A program made the position numbers and the translations under genes. From Paraflavitalea pollutisoli (GTDB lineage Bacteria > Bacteroidota > Bacteroidia > Chitinophagales > Chitinophagaceae): a DNA stretch of 64,000 nucleotides. Every line of letters starts with the position of its first letter. Position 1 is the first letter of the stretch. This document shows positions 26,409 to 35,837 of the stretch, in pieces. Below the pieces are notes generated by a model that saw only the letters and a list, made by a program, of their open reading frames with translations, was not told the DNA's origin and did not search any database. The stretch spans positions 248,001 through 312,000 of the forward strand of contig NZ_JARKMX010000003.1 in NCBI RefSeq assembly GCF_029360705.1, read 5' to 3'.

Positions 26409-27329
26409 ATGAAAAGCATGCTACTAAAGAAGATCTGCCTCCCTGTATTGGCCAGTACGTTGTTGCTGGCCTGCGAACGCGACTATGATATTACAGTAAA
26501 AGACGGCCAGCAGCAGTTGATCGTAGAGGGATACATCAACAATGAATTTCCCCTGTACAATTATGTGGTACTTTCCCGTAGTAAGGATTTCTATGATCCG
26601 GGTTTGGAGAACCTGGCGGTAAGTGGGGCCACCGTCTCTATTACTGAAGGTGAGCGGGTGTCAGGTGATATTCAGTGGGATGAAGCGACCAGGACGGTAT
26701 TGACAGAAGGCAGGTTACCCCAGCTGGCCAACTCCGCCTTACCAGGGTTTTATTTCGACCAGCGGCTGCGATATGATTCGCTGAATGCGCTGGTAGGCAA
26801 ACCGGGTAAATGCTACAAACTGACGATCGAGGTGGAGGGTAAGCAGTACAGCGCCATCACCCAACTACCAGTGCCGGTTGCCATCGACACCCTGACCTGC
26901 GGTTTCTATTATACAGATTCCAATGCAGATACTACCTATTCCAAAGCCCGCATCACCGTCAACTACAAAGACCCGGATACCATTGGTAATACCCAACTGT
27001 TTTTCTGGCGTCACTGGGACAACCGGAAAAGTTTTGGTTGGGGTGCACTGGGTACCAACCGGTTTGCTTCAGGCGCGGATGACCTGGTGAATGGCCAACA
27101 AATTGCCTTTACGCAGTCCTATGGGTTTGTATTGGGCGATTCGGTCAGCATATACATGGCCAGTGTAGAGCGGCCGGTTTATAATTTCTGGGACAGCTTC
27201 AATAAAGCGCGCAGCAACGATGGTCCTTTTGCCACCCCGGTCACCCTGCAAAGCACCATACAGGGAGAGCTGGTAACGGGTTGCTTTAGCGGGTTCAGCG
27301 TCAGTGTGAAGTCGGTCGTTGTTCAATAA
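26409..27329 (+). CDS. DUF4249 lipoprotein, partner of the TonB receptor
   Basis: 306 residues. The lipobox LLLACERDYDI gives a lipidated Cys. The rest fits DUF4249: QQLIVEGYINNEFPLYNYVVLSRSKDF near the start, an early Ig-like beta-sandwich (SGATVSITEG), and a late FWDSFNKARSNDGPF motif with a ...GCFSGFSV end. The protein is probably surface-exposed and acts with the receptor encoded immediately upstream, by analogy with SusD-type partners. Its ligand is unknown. Confidence 0.9.
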   Translation: MKSMLLKKICLPVLASTLLLACERDYDITVKDGQQQLIVEGYINNEFPLYNYVVLSRSKDFYDPGLENLAVSGATVSITEGERVSGDIQWDEATRTVLTEGRLPQLANSALPGFYFDQRLRYDSLNALVGKPGKCYKLTIEVEGKQYSAITQLPVPVAIDTLTCGFYYTDSNADTTYSKARITVNYKDPDTIGNTQLFFWRHWDNRKSFGWGALGTNRFASGADDLVNGQQIAFTQSYGFVLGDSVSIYMASVERPVYNFWDSFNKARSNDGPFATPVTLQSTIQGELVTGCFSGFSVSVKSVVVQ

Positions 27330-27446
27330 TCCTGAAAATCATTGGGCAGGTGTAATTTTTGCAGGTCCATTGCGACCTATCGATCGGGCGAAGAACCTGT
27401 GGGATAGATCATGCCTGTAATGATATAGGACTTAAATGACATCTGT

Positions 27447-27917
27447 ATGGAAAAGACAGTCGTACTGCGGGTCAACGGACATCCCAATTCCGTGACCATC
27501 GATCCCGAAACGCCGCTACTGTATGCACTACGCAATCACCTGCAATTGAACGGTCCCAAATATGGATGTGGTGTCGCGCTATGCGGCAGCTGTATGGTGT
27601 TGCTGGATGGTAAAGCCCAGCCTTCCTGCATCATGCCTTGTTCGGCAGCGGCCACCCACGAGATCACTACCCTGGAAGGCATCGGTAACCAGCAACAATT
27701 ACATCCCGTGCAACGGGCGGTGATCGACCTGCAGGCAGCCCAATGTGGTTATTGCCTCAATGGGGTGATCATGTGTGGCAAGCAATTGCTGGACGAAAAC
27801 CCCGATCCCTCCGACGAAGAGATACGCGAAGCCCTGCAGCGGGTGTTGTGCCGGTGTGGCACGCATACCCGGTTTATCGGCGCCATCAAAAAAGCCGCTG
27901 TCTACAAACGCCAATAA
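27447..27917 (+). CDS. 2Fe-2S subunit of a molybdenum hydroxylase (isoquinoline oxidoreductase alpha type)
   Basis: 156 residues with two iron-sulfur domains. The first, plant-ferredoxin-like, has the ligands in GPKYGCGVALCGSC and the later PSC. The second has CGYCLNG and RVLCRCGTHTRF, the pattern of the helical [2Fe-2S] domain of the xanthine oxidase family. The subunit passes electrons from the molybdenum centre. It is 52 bp upstream of the large subunit. No FAD subunit or cytochrome follows, so the electron acceptor is not encoded here. Confidence 0.92.
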   Translation: MEKTVVLRVNGHPNSVTIDPETPLLYALRNHLQLNGPKYGCGVALCGSCMVLLDGKAQPSCIMPCSAAATHEITTLEGIGNQQQLHPVQRAVIDLQAAQCGYCLNGVIMCGKQLLDENPDPSDEEIREALQRVLCRCGTHTRFIGAIKKAAVYKRQ

Positions 27918-27969
27918 TGCGTTTCTCATCGAGTCTCCTTATTGATCATCTTCTAACAGACTATACGAT

Positions 27970-30189
27970 ATGCCTTCCCCTTCGCAAGACCAGGCTTTCT
28001 CTACCAGTCGCCGACGCTTTTTACAACAGACCGGTCAACTATTGATCGGCTTTTCGATACTACCCGCCTTGGGAAAGCTCAGCACCGCTGTAGCTGAGTC
28101 CGGTACACCCCCATTCGCCGATGCCATCAACACCTGGTTGCGGATCGATGCCGACGGACAGCTAACCGTGTTGACAGGAAAAACGGAATTGGGGCAGGGC
28201 ATCAAAACGGCCCTGATGCAAATTGCTGCCGAAGAATTGGACATCCCCATGAAGAATGTGCACATTGTGATTGCCGATACCGGCCGCACCCCCGACGAAC
28301 GGTATACGGCCGGTAGTGCCTCCATCGAATCGAGTGGCGGTGCCATACGCGAAGCAGCGGCAGAAGCGCGCAGGGTATTGTTGGGAATGGCTGCTACGGA
28401 ACTGAAAGTGCCAGTCGATCAATTGCTCGTCAAGGATGGTGTAGTAACGGCCGCTACCTCTCAACAATCGGTGAGCTATGCGGCGCTGCTGAAGGGCAAA
28501 GCCATAGAAGGGACGGTGACCGGCAAAGCGCCGCAGAAAGATCCGTCCAAATACACCATAGTAGGTACTGCCTGGCCCCGGGAAGATATCAAGCTGATGG
28601 CCACAGGCCAGCCGGTGTATATCCAGGATATGCGATTGCCCGATATGGTGCATGCCCGCATACTGCGTCCACCGGTATATGGGGCCAAACTCAAATCATT
28701 ACCCGATAACGCCACGGGCAATGCTGCCGGCATCATCAAGCTGGTGCGCAATGGCAGCTTTGTGGGGGTCATCACCCGCGACGAATACCAGGCCATCAAA
28801 GCGATCCGGAACCTCCAGCAAAAAGCGGTATGGGATCGGCCATTGCTGTTACCTGCGCAGGATGGCCTGTACGACCATCTGCTGCAGCAAACCGGCAACA
28901 GCGAAGTGGTAGAGCGCAATGACAAGGTGGAGCCTGCCATTGCAGCGGCCAGCAACCAGGTGGAGGCGGTGTACAAACGCCCGTACCAGATACATGGTTC
29001 TATTGGCCCTTCCTGCGCCATCGCCCTTTGGCAAAACAATGAACTTACGGTATGGTCCCATACACAAGGCGCCTTTCCGTTAAGGAGTACGCTCTCGGAT
29101 CTTTTGCGTTTGCCCGAAACCAGCATCCGGGTGATCGCCACGCCGGGCGCCGGTTGTTATGGTCACAATGGGGCCGATGATGTAGGGGCAGATGCAGCTT
29201 TGCTGGCGATGCAGCTGCCGGGCAAACCGGTGCGGGTGCAATGGATGCGCGAAGATGAGCATAGCTGGGAGCCATATGGTTCGGCGATGGTCATGCGGTT
29301 GAAAGGTGGTCTCGATAAAGATGGCAAGTTACTCGCGTTGCATACGGAATTATGGTCCGATACGCATAGCTCACGTCCAGGTGGAAAAGCAGGCCATTTT
29401 ATTGCCGGCCGCGACCTGGAACAGCCATTCACCTTCACTGCTGGCCGCTTTTCGGGTGGCAGCTACCGCAATGCCCTGCCGTTGTACGACACGTTGCGGC
29501 AGGTAGTGCTGAACAATTGCAAAGGCCCCCTGCGTTCCTCGGCCTTGCGCAGCCTGGGTGCTTATGCGAATATCTTTGCCCTGGAATCATTCATGGACGA
29601 GTTGGCACACAAAGCCGGCAAAGACCCGGCAAGGTTTCGCCTCGATAACCTCAAAGATGACCGGGCGAAAGCAGTGATCGAAACGGTGATGAAGATGACG
29701 CAATGGAATGATCGCATGGAGCGACGTGAACCGCAGCGAGGACTGGGTATTGCCTTTGCCCAATATAAAAATGATGCAGCTTATTTTGCGGTAGTAGCAG
29801 AAGTCGAGATTGATACCGCTGCCAAACAATACCGCCTGAAGAAATTGACGGGTGCTATCGATGCGGGACAAGTGATCAACATCGATGGCGTAAAGAACCA
29901 GACAGAGGGCGGCATGATCCAATCGGCCAGTTGGTCAATGCTGGAGTCGGTGCGCTACCATGAAAAAGGTATCATTACCCGTGGGTGGGATACCTATCCG
30001 ATCATGCGATTTAAATCAGTACCCGCTATAGAAGTAGCTGTCCTCAACAGGCCTGGTATGGAACCGATGGGCGCCGGAGAAGCAGCCCAGGGACCCGTCG
30101 CAGCAGCCATTGCCAATGCCCTTTTTCAGGCTACCGGCAGCCGGTTGCGGGAATTGCCCCTGCGCCCCGCTCAGATCAACTGGAAATAG
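27970..30189 (+). CDS. Molybdopterin subunit of isoquinoline-oxidoreductase-type hydroxylase
   Basis: 739 residues, with a twin-arginine signal (TSRRRFLQQ then a hydrophobic stretch), so the complex is probably exported folded. Molybdopterin cytosine dinucleotide-binding features include KTELGQGIKTALMQIAAEEL, VHARILRPPVYG and the PMGAGEAAQGPVA loop, whose Glu is the catalytic base in this family. Such enzymes oxidise aldehydes or N-heterocycles by hydroxylation with water. The substrate cannot be read. The stop codon directly abuts the stop codon of the convergent YhcH-family gene. Confidence 0.92.
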   Translation: MPSPSQDQAFSTSRRRFLQQTGQLLIGFSILPALGKLSTAVAESGTPPFADAINTWLRIDADGQLTVLTGKTELGQGIKTALMQIAAEELDIPMKNVHIVIADTGRTPDERYTAGSASIESSGGAIREAAAEARRVLLGMAATELKVPVDQLLVKDGVVTAATSQQSVSYAALLKGKAIEGTVTGKAPQKDPSKYTIVGTAWPREDIKLMATGQPVYIQDMRLPDMVHARILRPPVYGAKLKSLPDNATGNAAGIIKLVRNGSFVGVITRDEYQAIKAIRNLQQKAVWDRPLLLPAQDGLYDHLLQQTGNSEVVERNDKVEPAIAAASNQVEAVYKRPYQIHGSIGPSCAIALWQNNELTVWSHTQGAFPLRSTLSDLLRLPETSIRVIATPGAGCYGHNGADDVGADAALLAMQLPGKPVRVQWMREDEHSWEPYGSAMVMRLKGGLDKDGKLLALHTELWSDTHSSRPGGKAGHFIAGRDLEQPFTFTAGRFSGGSYRNALPLYDTLRQVVLNNCKGPLRSSALRSLGAYANIFALESFMDELAHKAGKDPARFRLDNLKDDRAKAVIETVMKMTQWNDRMERREPQRGLGIAFAQYKNDAAYFAVVAEVEIDTAAKQYRLKKLTGAIDAGQVINIDGVKNQTEGGMIQSASWSMLESVRYHEKGIITRGWDTYPIMRFKSVPAIEVAVLNRPGMEPMGAGEAAQGPVAAAIANALFQATGSRLRELPLRPAQINWK

Positions 30190-30645
30190 CTAGTCTACCC
30201 GAAGTTTCAGCACTACCTTTTTCACCGGCGTGGGTTCGTGTACGCGGATATTGGGCATGTGCAGGTCGGTGGGGAAGAAGATGGCAAACATACCAGCCTG
30301 CATCTTCGAAAAGAAAGTAGGGGTATCGGCAAACAGCCAGAAATCATTCTCCGCATCATAGGCCTTGGAAGGCACCTGCTGCTGTAGCAGGTCATGACCG
30401 ATCAATTCCTCACCACTTACAATATATTGTACATCGATGTATTTCTTGTGAGCTTCCATTTGCTCACCCAACTGGTCGATGGTATCATATTCATTAACGA
30501 TGGCAATCAGGTTGGTACCATCCAACTCATACTTTCCTTTGGCAACCTGCGAAAAATCGGTCTCCCGGAGATATTTAAATCCCTGGGCAAATCTTGGCCC
30601 CAGGTTTTCGTAAAGCGCTGCATTCTCTAACGTGTCGATGACCAT
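30190..30645 (-). CDS. YhcH/YjgK/YiaL-family (DUF386) protein
   Basis: 151 residues from the ATG at 30645 (MVIDTLENAALYENLGPRF), which matches the usual family start better than the upstream ATG at 30693. Family motifs include the HKKYIDVQYIVSGEE segment and the FFPTDLHMP motif with His and acidic residues that bind a metal. Members adopt a cupin-like fold, and some act on sialic-acid or other sugar metabolites; the role here is unknown. The gene is convergent with the molybdenum hydroxylase gene, with no bases between the stop codons. Confidence 0.85.
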   Translation of the reverse strand: MVIDTLENAALYENLGPRFAQGFKYLRETDFSQVAKGKYELDGTNLIAIVNEYDTIDQLGEQMEAHKKYIDVQYIVSGEELIGHDLLQQQVPSKAYDAENDFWLFADTPTFFSKMQAGMFAIFFPTDLHMPNIRVHEPTPVKKVVLKLRVD

Positions 30646-30793
30646 GCGGATGGATAATTTGGCGGCAATATACTCAATAAGCTGGGGAGTCAAAATCTAC
30701 AAAACAATTCTTTTAAGTTACAAGACCTTATTAATCAGTGAAAAATGCATTGTCCTGGATAGCGGAAAGAAAAATATTTGGGGTTACTTGTAT

Positions 30794-30818
30794 AACGTAC
30801 GTTTTTTATCGTACCTTG
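30794..30818. promoter_or_regulatory. Candidate BlaI operator and promoter
   Basis: The palindrome AACGTACGTT (30794-30803) and the related TCGTAC at 30809-30814 lie just upstream of the BlaI start at 30824. BlaI/MecI proteins bind short palindromes at their own promoters, so these are candidate operator sites. Confidence 0.35.
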
Positions 30819-30823
30819 GTGAT

Positions 30824-31228
30824 ATGAAAGTCAGGAAAGAGCAAAATCAGCCCGAAGCAGTGCCTACCAAGGCAGAGATGGATGTGTTGCAGGTGCTGTG
30901 GAAACACGGACCTGCTACCGTGCGTTTTGTACACGACACCCTCAATGAACAAAAGGAAGCGGTACAATATACTTCTACGTTGAAGCTGATGCAGGTGATG
31001 ACCGAAAAGGGCATGTTGACCAGAGACGAGTCGAGCATGAAACATATTTACAGTCCCGTACTGGAAGAAGACAAGACAAAGGGATCCATGCTGACCCGCT
31101 TTGTAGATAATATGTACGACGGGTCTGTCAGCAACCTGATGATGGCCTTACTGGGCAATGATAAAACCTCGGATAAAGAATTGAAAGTGCTGAAGGAAAT
31201 GTTGAAGCAGTTGGATGACAAGGCCTAA
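30824..31228 (+). CDS. BlaI/MecI-family repressor
   Basis: 134 residues from the ATG at 30824 (MKVRKEQNQPEAVPTKAEMDVLQVLWKHGPATVRFVHD). The winged helix and C-terminal dimerisation part match BlaI/MecI/CopY. In the classical system the membrane peptidase BlaR1 senses beta-lactam and causes cleavage of BlaI. Here the gene is followed, after 18 bp, by an M56 peptidase and then a secreted coiled-coil protein, so the sensed signal may be something other than a beta-lactam. The longer frame back to 30632 adds an unlikely leader that overlaps the YhcH-family start. Confidence 0.92.
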   Translation: MKVRKEQNQPEAVPTKAEMDVLQVLWKHGPATVRFVHDTLNEQKEAVQYTSTLKLMQVMTEKGMLTRDESSMKHIYSPVLEEDKTKGSMLTRFVDNMYDGSVSNLMMALLGNDKTSDKELKVLKEMLKQLDDKA

Positions 31229-31246
31229 ACGGAAAAATAAAGACAC

Positions 31247-32983
31247 ATGACAGGTCTATTTATGAACAGCGCATTTTTTGATAAAGCACTACATGCCTTC
31301 TCCTACATGTTGCTGCACTCGGTGTGGCAGGGCTTGCTGCTGGCGTTGGTGACGGGGTTTGCCCTGCTACTGGCCAGGAAATGGGCGCCTGCTTCCCGGT
31401 ACCTGATCATGTGTTCATTGTATGGTGCGTTTGTGATCACCTGCCTGATGACCTTTGTAAATGGCTGGCAGCTGACTGCTGTTTCCAAAGCGACAGTCGA
31501 TGCAACATTGCCTACGGCGGGTAATCCGGTTTACCAGGGTTTTCAATATTGGGTAACACAATTGGCGGCATTTTGCAGCCGGTACAACCATCTTATTATC
31601 TCGCTTTGGCTGGCTGTGTTTGTGTTTCGTTGCTGGCAAATGATCAGGGCAGTTCGCTATATGGGTGCAATCCGGGCGAGTCAATTAAAGTCGGCTGGTG
31701 AAGTGTGGAATCAACGACTGGCAGCCATGATCGATCAACTGGGTATTCAGCGCGCCGTTCAGTTATTCGAATCCGGATTAACCCGTGTGCCGGTGGTTAT
31801 GGGGCACCTGAAGCCGGTGATCTATGTACCGTTGGGCATGCTCAGCGGCTTACCAGCCGATCAGGTCGAAGCGATCCTGTTGCATGAACTGGCACATGTA
31901 AAACGATCTGACTACCTGGTAAACCTGTTGCAAACGATCGTGGATGCTGTCTTCTTTTTCAACCCGGGTTTACTATGGGTGTCGTACCTCATCAAAGAAG
32001 AACGTGAGCATTGTTGCGATGACGTGGTATTGACGCAAACCGGTAATAAGAAGCAATTCATCGAAGCCCTGATCGGCTTCAAGGAGCAAACCCTGCAACG
32101 CCCCTCCTTGTCATTGGCTTTTCCAGGTCGCAAAAGTCAACTGATACAAAGAGTTTCGCGCATTGTATATGGTCGCAATAACCCATTCAGCAAAATAGAA
32201 AAAGGCTTTCTGGCGCTGAGTTTTCTCATCTGTTTATTTGTGCTGGTTTCATTAGGAGGCAGCCAATGGGGTACCTCACTGGCCAACGAAAACAGCCAAC
32301 CCAAACAGGATAAAGTATTAATGATCGCGCAGCGGACGCCGGAGCTAAATGTGCAGCAAGACTCCATATCGGCCGACTTGCAGCTGAAATTGATGGCTGT
32401 GAAGGAAGTGGTCAAAGCGAATAACGAAAAACGCCGCGCTGGCAGCAATGCCGACAGGGCACGCCAGCAACAACTTTTGATAGATAAGGAAATCGCTGCG
32501 GCAGACGAAGCACGTCAACGCACAGAAGCAGCTAATGGGATGGATCAGACAGCCGATCAGCCATTAACGGCTGCCCTGCCTGCGAACAGGCCAACAAGCC
32601 AGGAAGACCAGCAAGGGCTATCAGCAAAAAAACTGGCCCAGCAGCAACGGGAACTGGCGGCCATTGCCAGAAAACATGCAGAGGAAGCACGCGTGCAGGC
32701 CGATGCGGAAAGAGTAAAAGCGGAACTGATGCGCGTGGAAGCATCCAAACAGCGGGAACTGGCGGATATAGCGCGGGTCCAGGCCGACAAGGACAGGGTG
32801 CGTGCCCAGGAGGCCAGGGCAGAAGCCGAATTGATGCGTGCAAAGGCAGAAAAAGAGCGGGAGAAAGCCAACGAAGCCCGCAAAGTAGCAGAAGCACAAC
32901 GTTTCAAGGCAGAAGCCGACCGTCACTATAATGAACAGCAACGCCAGGAAAACCAACGAAACAGCACCATTCAATTGCCATAA
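31247..32983 (+). CDS. M56-family (BlaR1-like) membrane peptidase with heptad-repeat C-terminus
   Basis: 578 residues. Four membrane helices (about residues 17-42, 50-66, 102-126 and 323-342) surround the M56 metalloprotease, whose zinc motif HELAH is at 213-217 with a second Glu in EEREHCCDD. After the last helix, a periplasmic tail of about 235 residues replaces the penicillin-binding sensor of BlaR1. It contains at least 14 consecutive heptads of the form RxxA(D/E)xx, a regular coiled-coil. No SxxK penicillin-sensor motif is visible. The next gene encodes a secreted protein with the same heptad pattern, so the tail may detect that protein. Confidence 0.9.
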   Translation: MTGLFMNSAFFDKALHAFSYMLLHSVWQGLLLALVTGFALLLARKWAPASRYLIMCSLYGAFVITCLMTFVNGWQLTAVSKATVDATLPTAGNPVYQGFQYWVTQLAAFCSRYNHLIISLWLAVFVFRCWQMIRAVRYMGAIRASQLKSAGEVWNQRLAAMIDQLGIQRAVQLFESGLTRVPVVMGHLKPVIYVPLGMLSGLPADQVEAILLHELAHVKRSDYLVNLLQTIVDAVFFFNPGLLWVSYLIKEEREHCCDDVVLTQTGNKKQFIEALIGFKEQTLQRPSLSLAFPGRKSQLIQRVSRIVYGRNNPFSKIEKGFLALSFLICLFVLVSLGGSQWGTSLANENSQPKQDKVLMIAQRTPELNVQQDSISADLQLKLMAVKEVVKANNEKRRAGSNADRARQQQLLIDKEIAAADEARQRTEAANGMDQTADQPLTAALPANRPTSQEDQQGLSAKKLAQQQRELAAIARKHAEEARVQADAERVKAELMRVEASKQRELADIARVQADKDRVRAQEARAEAELMRAKAEKEREKANEARKVAEAQRFKAEADRHYNEQQRQENQRNSTIQLP

Positions 32984-33161
32984 AAACTACCGACCAGCCC
33001 AATCTTTCTGCCAGCCATTGATGCGCACAACCTGGTAAGATACATGCCCGGCCGGGCTATGGATAGCTGGTTATTTCAACAACAGTTTTGAACAGTCAAA
33101 AAACTCACCGACAGGTGTACAGGGAAAGTATTGCCCTTTCTTAACAAGTAAAAAAGAAAAC

Positions 33162-34181
33162 ATGAAAAACAAATCAATCGTTGCCAGTACGTTCTTCGCA
33201 GGTCTATTCATGATCACCACCGGAACACAGGCTATCGCGCAAAACAAACAAGGTGTTACAACACATACCTACAGCTCCAACGCTACGGAAAAGGATAAAT
33301 ACGGTGTTACCTGGTACAATGTGGAAGCGAAAGGGGATAATGAAGAATGGAAACAAATTACGCTATACAGGAACGGAGAGGTACACAAGATTACCATGGT
33401 CAACGATAAGGTAACAGAGATGTACATCGGTGAAAGGAAGGTGGCCGAAGCAGATTTTGCCCAATACGAACCGATGCTCAAAGAAATGCTTGAACGCCTG
33501 AAGAAACAACGGGAAGAAGCCAACAAGGCAAGGGCAGAAGCAGAAGTAGCGCGTGCACAAGCCGAAAAGATGCGCGAACAGGCTGCCCTTGACCGGGAGC
33601 AGGCTATGAAGGCGCGGGAACAAGCCGATCGCGAACGCGAAAAGGCAGAGGTCGCCCGCGAGCAGGCTGAGATGGCCCGTAAAGTAAGCGAGAAAGACCG
33701 GCAGGAAGCCAATGAGTTGAGAAAGAAAGCCGAGCTCGCCAGGGGAGAAGCTGCACAAGCGCGGTTATTAGCAGAAAAACAGCGTGTGCAGGCCGAGCAG
33801 CAACGGGTGGAAGCGGATAAAATGCGCATGAAAAGCGACGAACAGCGTGTGCTGGCTGAGAAGGCTCGTGCAGAAGCGGCAGTAGCCCGGGTACATGCGG
33901 AGAAAGCCCGCGGAGAGGCAGAGATCGCCCGCAAAAGATCGGATGAAGACCGTAAGCAGGTCGAAGACCTGATAGATGAACTCGTACAGGGTAAAGTGAT
34001 CGGCGGCCGAGAAGACTTGCATGTATTGCAGCTGACCGATGAATCACTCATCGTCAATGATAAAAAACAATCCGCTGAACTGCACCAGCGCCTGAAGACC
34101 AAGTTCCTGAAGAAATCAGGTCAGATCATCAGTTTCAAATCAAGTGCAAGCGGCACTTACTGGAACATCAACAACCAGTAG
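33162..34181 (+). CDS. Secreted heptad-repeat coiled-coil protein
   Basis: 339 residues. A signal peptide (MKNKSIVASTFFAGLF, cut near AIAQ) precedes a short beta-rich part (YGVTWYNVEAKGDNEEWKQITLYRNGEV). From about residue 113 to 270 there are 22 uninterrupted heptads of the form RxxA(D/E)xx, with Arg in nearly every unit, followed by a 70-residue tail. It is a long charged alpha-helical rod, probably periplasmic. The same heptad grammar occurs in the tail of the upstream M56 peptidase, which suggests a physical pairing. The function is not recognised. Confidence 0.85.
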   Translation: MKNKSIVASTFFAGLFMITTGTQAIAQNKQGVTTHTYSSNATEKDKYGVTWYNVEAKGDNEEWKQITLYRNGEVHKITMVNDKVTEMYIGERKVAEADFAQYEPMLKEMLERLKKQREEANKARAEAEVARAQAEKMREQAALDREQAMKAREQADREREKAEVAREQAEMARKVSEKDRQEANELRKKAELARGEAAQARLLAEKQRVQAEQQRVEADKMRMKSDEQRVLAEKARAEAAVARVHAEKARGEAEIARKRSDEDRKQVEDLIDELVQGKVIGGREDLHVLQLTDESLIVNDKKQSAELHQRLKTKFLKKSGQIISFKSSASGTYWNINNQ

Positions 34182-34238
34182 AGCAAAGTATGAGCTGCGT
34201 TTCACCGGCAACACCAGTATAGCCAATCCCAAAATGAC

Positions 34239-34275
34239 AAAAGCCGTTTGGAGATCGATGCTCCAAACGGCTTTT
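34239..34275. terminator. Bidirectional terminator between coiled-coil gene and zwf
   Basis: AAAAGCCGTTTGGAG (34239-34253), loop ATCGATG, CTCCAAACGGCTTTT (34261-34275), perfectly complementary. T tails on both strands serve the convergent neighbours. Confidence 0.95.
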
Positions 34276-34290
34276 GCTATTATAAGTCTC

Positions 34291-35796
34291 TTATTTATTT
34301 CTGGACAGTGCCGACCAGGTATGCCCCTGACGGGCAATCAATGCCTCGGCATTCTCTGGTCCCCACATACCGGCGGAGTAATTGGGGAAGTCGATCGAGT
34401 TGTGCGATTCCCACGACTCGAGGATGGGCGTTACCACATCCCAGGCAATCAATACCTGGTCCGAACGCATGAACAAGGTTGCATCGCCTTGCAGGGCATC
34501 CAGCAACAAGGTCTCATACGCTTCGGGAGACGCCGTAGAGCAGGTGTCGTAGTCGAATACCATTTCCACCGGGTTCAGGTTCATTTCCAATCCCTGCCGT
34601 TTGGCGGTAAAACGCAGGCGGATGTCCATCTGCGGCTGTATATTGATGATAAGCCGGTTGGGCGTTACGCTATCGTACAGGTGTTCCGGAAAGGACGAGT
34701 GTGGAATGGGGTGAAACTGGATGGTGATGGAAGAGGTTTTCTCCGGCATCCGCTTACCGGTGCGGATATAAAACGGCACACCCTGCCAACGCCAGTTATC
34801 GAGGTGGAATTTGACCGCCACATAGGTTTCTGCATTGGAGTGGGGGCTTACGCCGGGTTCCTCGCGGTAACCGGGTACCTTCTTGCCCTCGATCCAGCCA
34901 GCATCGTATTGACCACGTACAGCTACTTTACTTACTTCGTCGGGCTTGATGGGTTTGATAGCGCGCATCACATCGGCCTTGCGGTTACGGATCTCTTCCG
35001 CATCGAAGGATACGGGGGGCTCCATCGCGATCATGCAGAGCAACTGCAGCAGGTGGTTTTGCACCATATCACGCAGGGCACCGGCACTTTCATAATAACC
35101 GCCTCGTTCCTCCACCCCGACCTGCTCGGCCACGGTGATCTGTACAGAGTCGATATAGTTACGGTTCCACAAAGGTTCAAACAACGCATTGGCAAAACGG
35201 AAAGCGAGGATATTCTGCACCGTTTCTTTACCCAGGTAATGGTCGATGCGGTACAGCTGGCTTTCCTGAAACAGGCCTGTCAACAGGTTATTCAGGGCCA
35301 TCGCACTTTCCTTGTTGTGGCCAAATGGTTTCTCGATCACCACGCGGTCGGTAGTAGGGTTGGACGCCAGTCCCTGTTTGTGCAGGTTGACAGCCACCAC
35401 TTCTACAAAGCGGGGAGCGATCGAAAGATAGAACAACCGGTCGGCCCGCACATTCCATTGCTGATCTAGTGCGTTGATCTTGGCGGCCAGGTTCGAATAA
35501 GTTACCTCTTCGTTCATATTGGCCGGGATATAATGCAGCCGGCTCTTGAAATCATCCCAGGTAGGGCCGGAGGGTTTGCCCTTGCGGGAGAACTGTCCCA
35601 GACCGTCCTCGATAAAGTCAACATATTGCTGGTCGTTGAAATCATTGAGGCCAAGTCCGATGATGGCAAAGGTGTCGGGCATCCAGCCGTCGAGGAACAG
35701 GTTATAGAAAGCAGGCAACAACTTTCTCTTGGAGAGGTCGCCGCTGCCGCCAAATATCACAATGATGGTGGGGGTGGTCTTTTTCCCGGAGATCAT
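34291..35796 (-). CDS. zwf: Glucose-6-phosphate 1-dehydrogenase
   Basis: 501 residues, the usual length. The NADP-binding fold begins [22 protein letters not shown], and RIDHYLGKE is the family active-site signature (His-Tyr and Lys). It oxidises glucose 6-phosphate to 6-phosphogluconolactone, the entry to the oxidative pentose-phosphate pathway and a main source of NADPH. No pgl or gnd gene adjoins it. TATCTTTA (minus strand, 35821-35828) with TTTG (35850-35853) is a possible promoter, inside the 3' end of the upstream HAD gene. Confidence 0.97.
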   Translation of the reverse strand: MISGKKTTPTIIVIFGGSGDLSKRKLLPAFYNLFLDGWMPDTFAIIGLGLNDFNDQQYVDFIEDGLGQFSRKGKPSGPTWDDFKSRLHYIPANMNEEVTYSNLAAKINALDQQWNVRADRLFYLSIAPRFVEVVAVNLHKQGLASNPTTDRVVIEKPFGHNKESAMALNNLLTGLFQESQLYRIDHYLGKETVQNILAFRFANALFEPLWNRNYIDSVQITVAEQVGVEERGGYYESAGALRDMVQNHLLQLLCMIAMEPPVSFDAEEIRNRKADVMRAIKPIKPDEVSKVAVRGQYDAGWIEGKKVPGYREEPGVSPHSNAETYVAVKFHLDNWRWQGVPFYIRTGKRMPEKTSSITIQFHPIPHSSFPEHLYDSVTPNRLIINIQPQMDIRLRFTAKRQGLEMNLNPVEMVFDYDTCSTASPEAYETLLLDALQGDATLFMRSDQVLIAWDVVTPILESWESHNSIDFPNYSAGMWGPENAEALIARQGHTWSALSRNK

Positions 35797-35837
35797 AAAG
35801 GGTATTTTGGTAATAGGCCTTAAAGATAAGTATTGGT

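Noticed and set aside
30632-30823. Upstream extension of the BlaI gene
   Set aside because: The extra residues overlap the YhcH start, contain no domain and the real family start is at 30824.
33269-34102. Long minus-strand frame opposite the heptad-repeat protein
   Set aside because: Ser/Arg/Cys-rich shadow caused by the repetitive codon pattern of the plus-strand gene.
34144-35469. 441-codon plus-strand frame opposite glucose-6-phosphate dehydrogenase
   Set aside because: Its composition lacks any domain and the opposite strand carries an unmistakable zwf.
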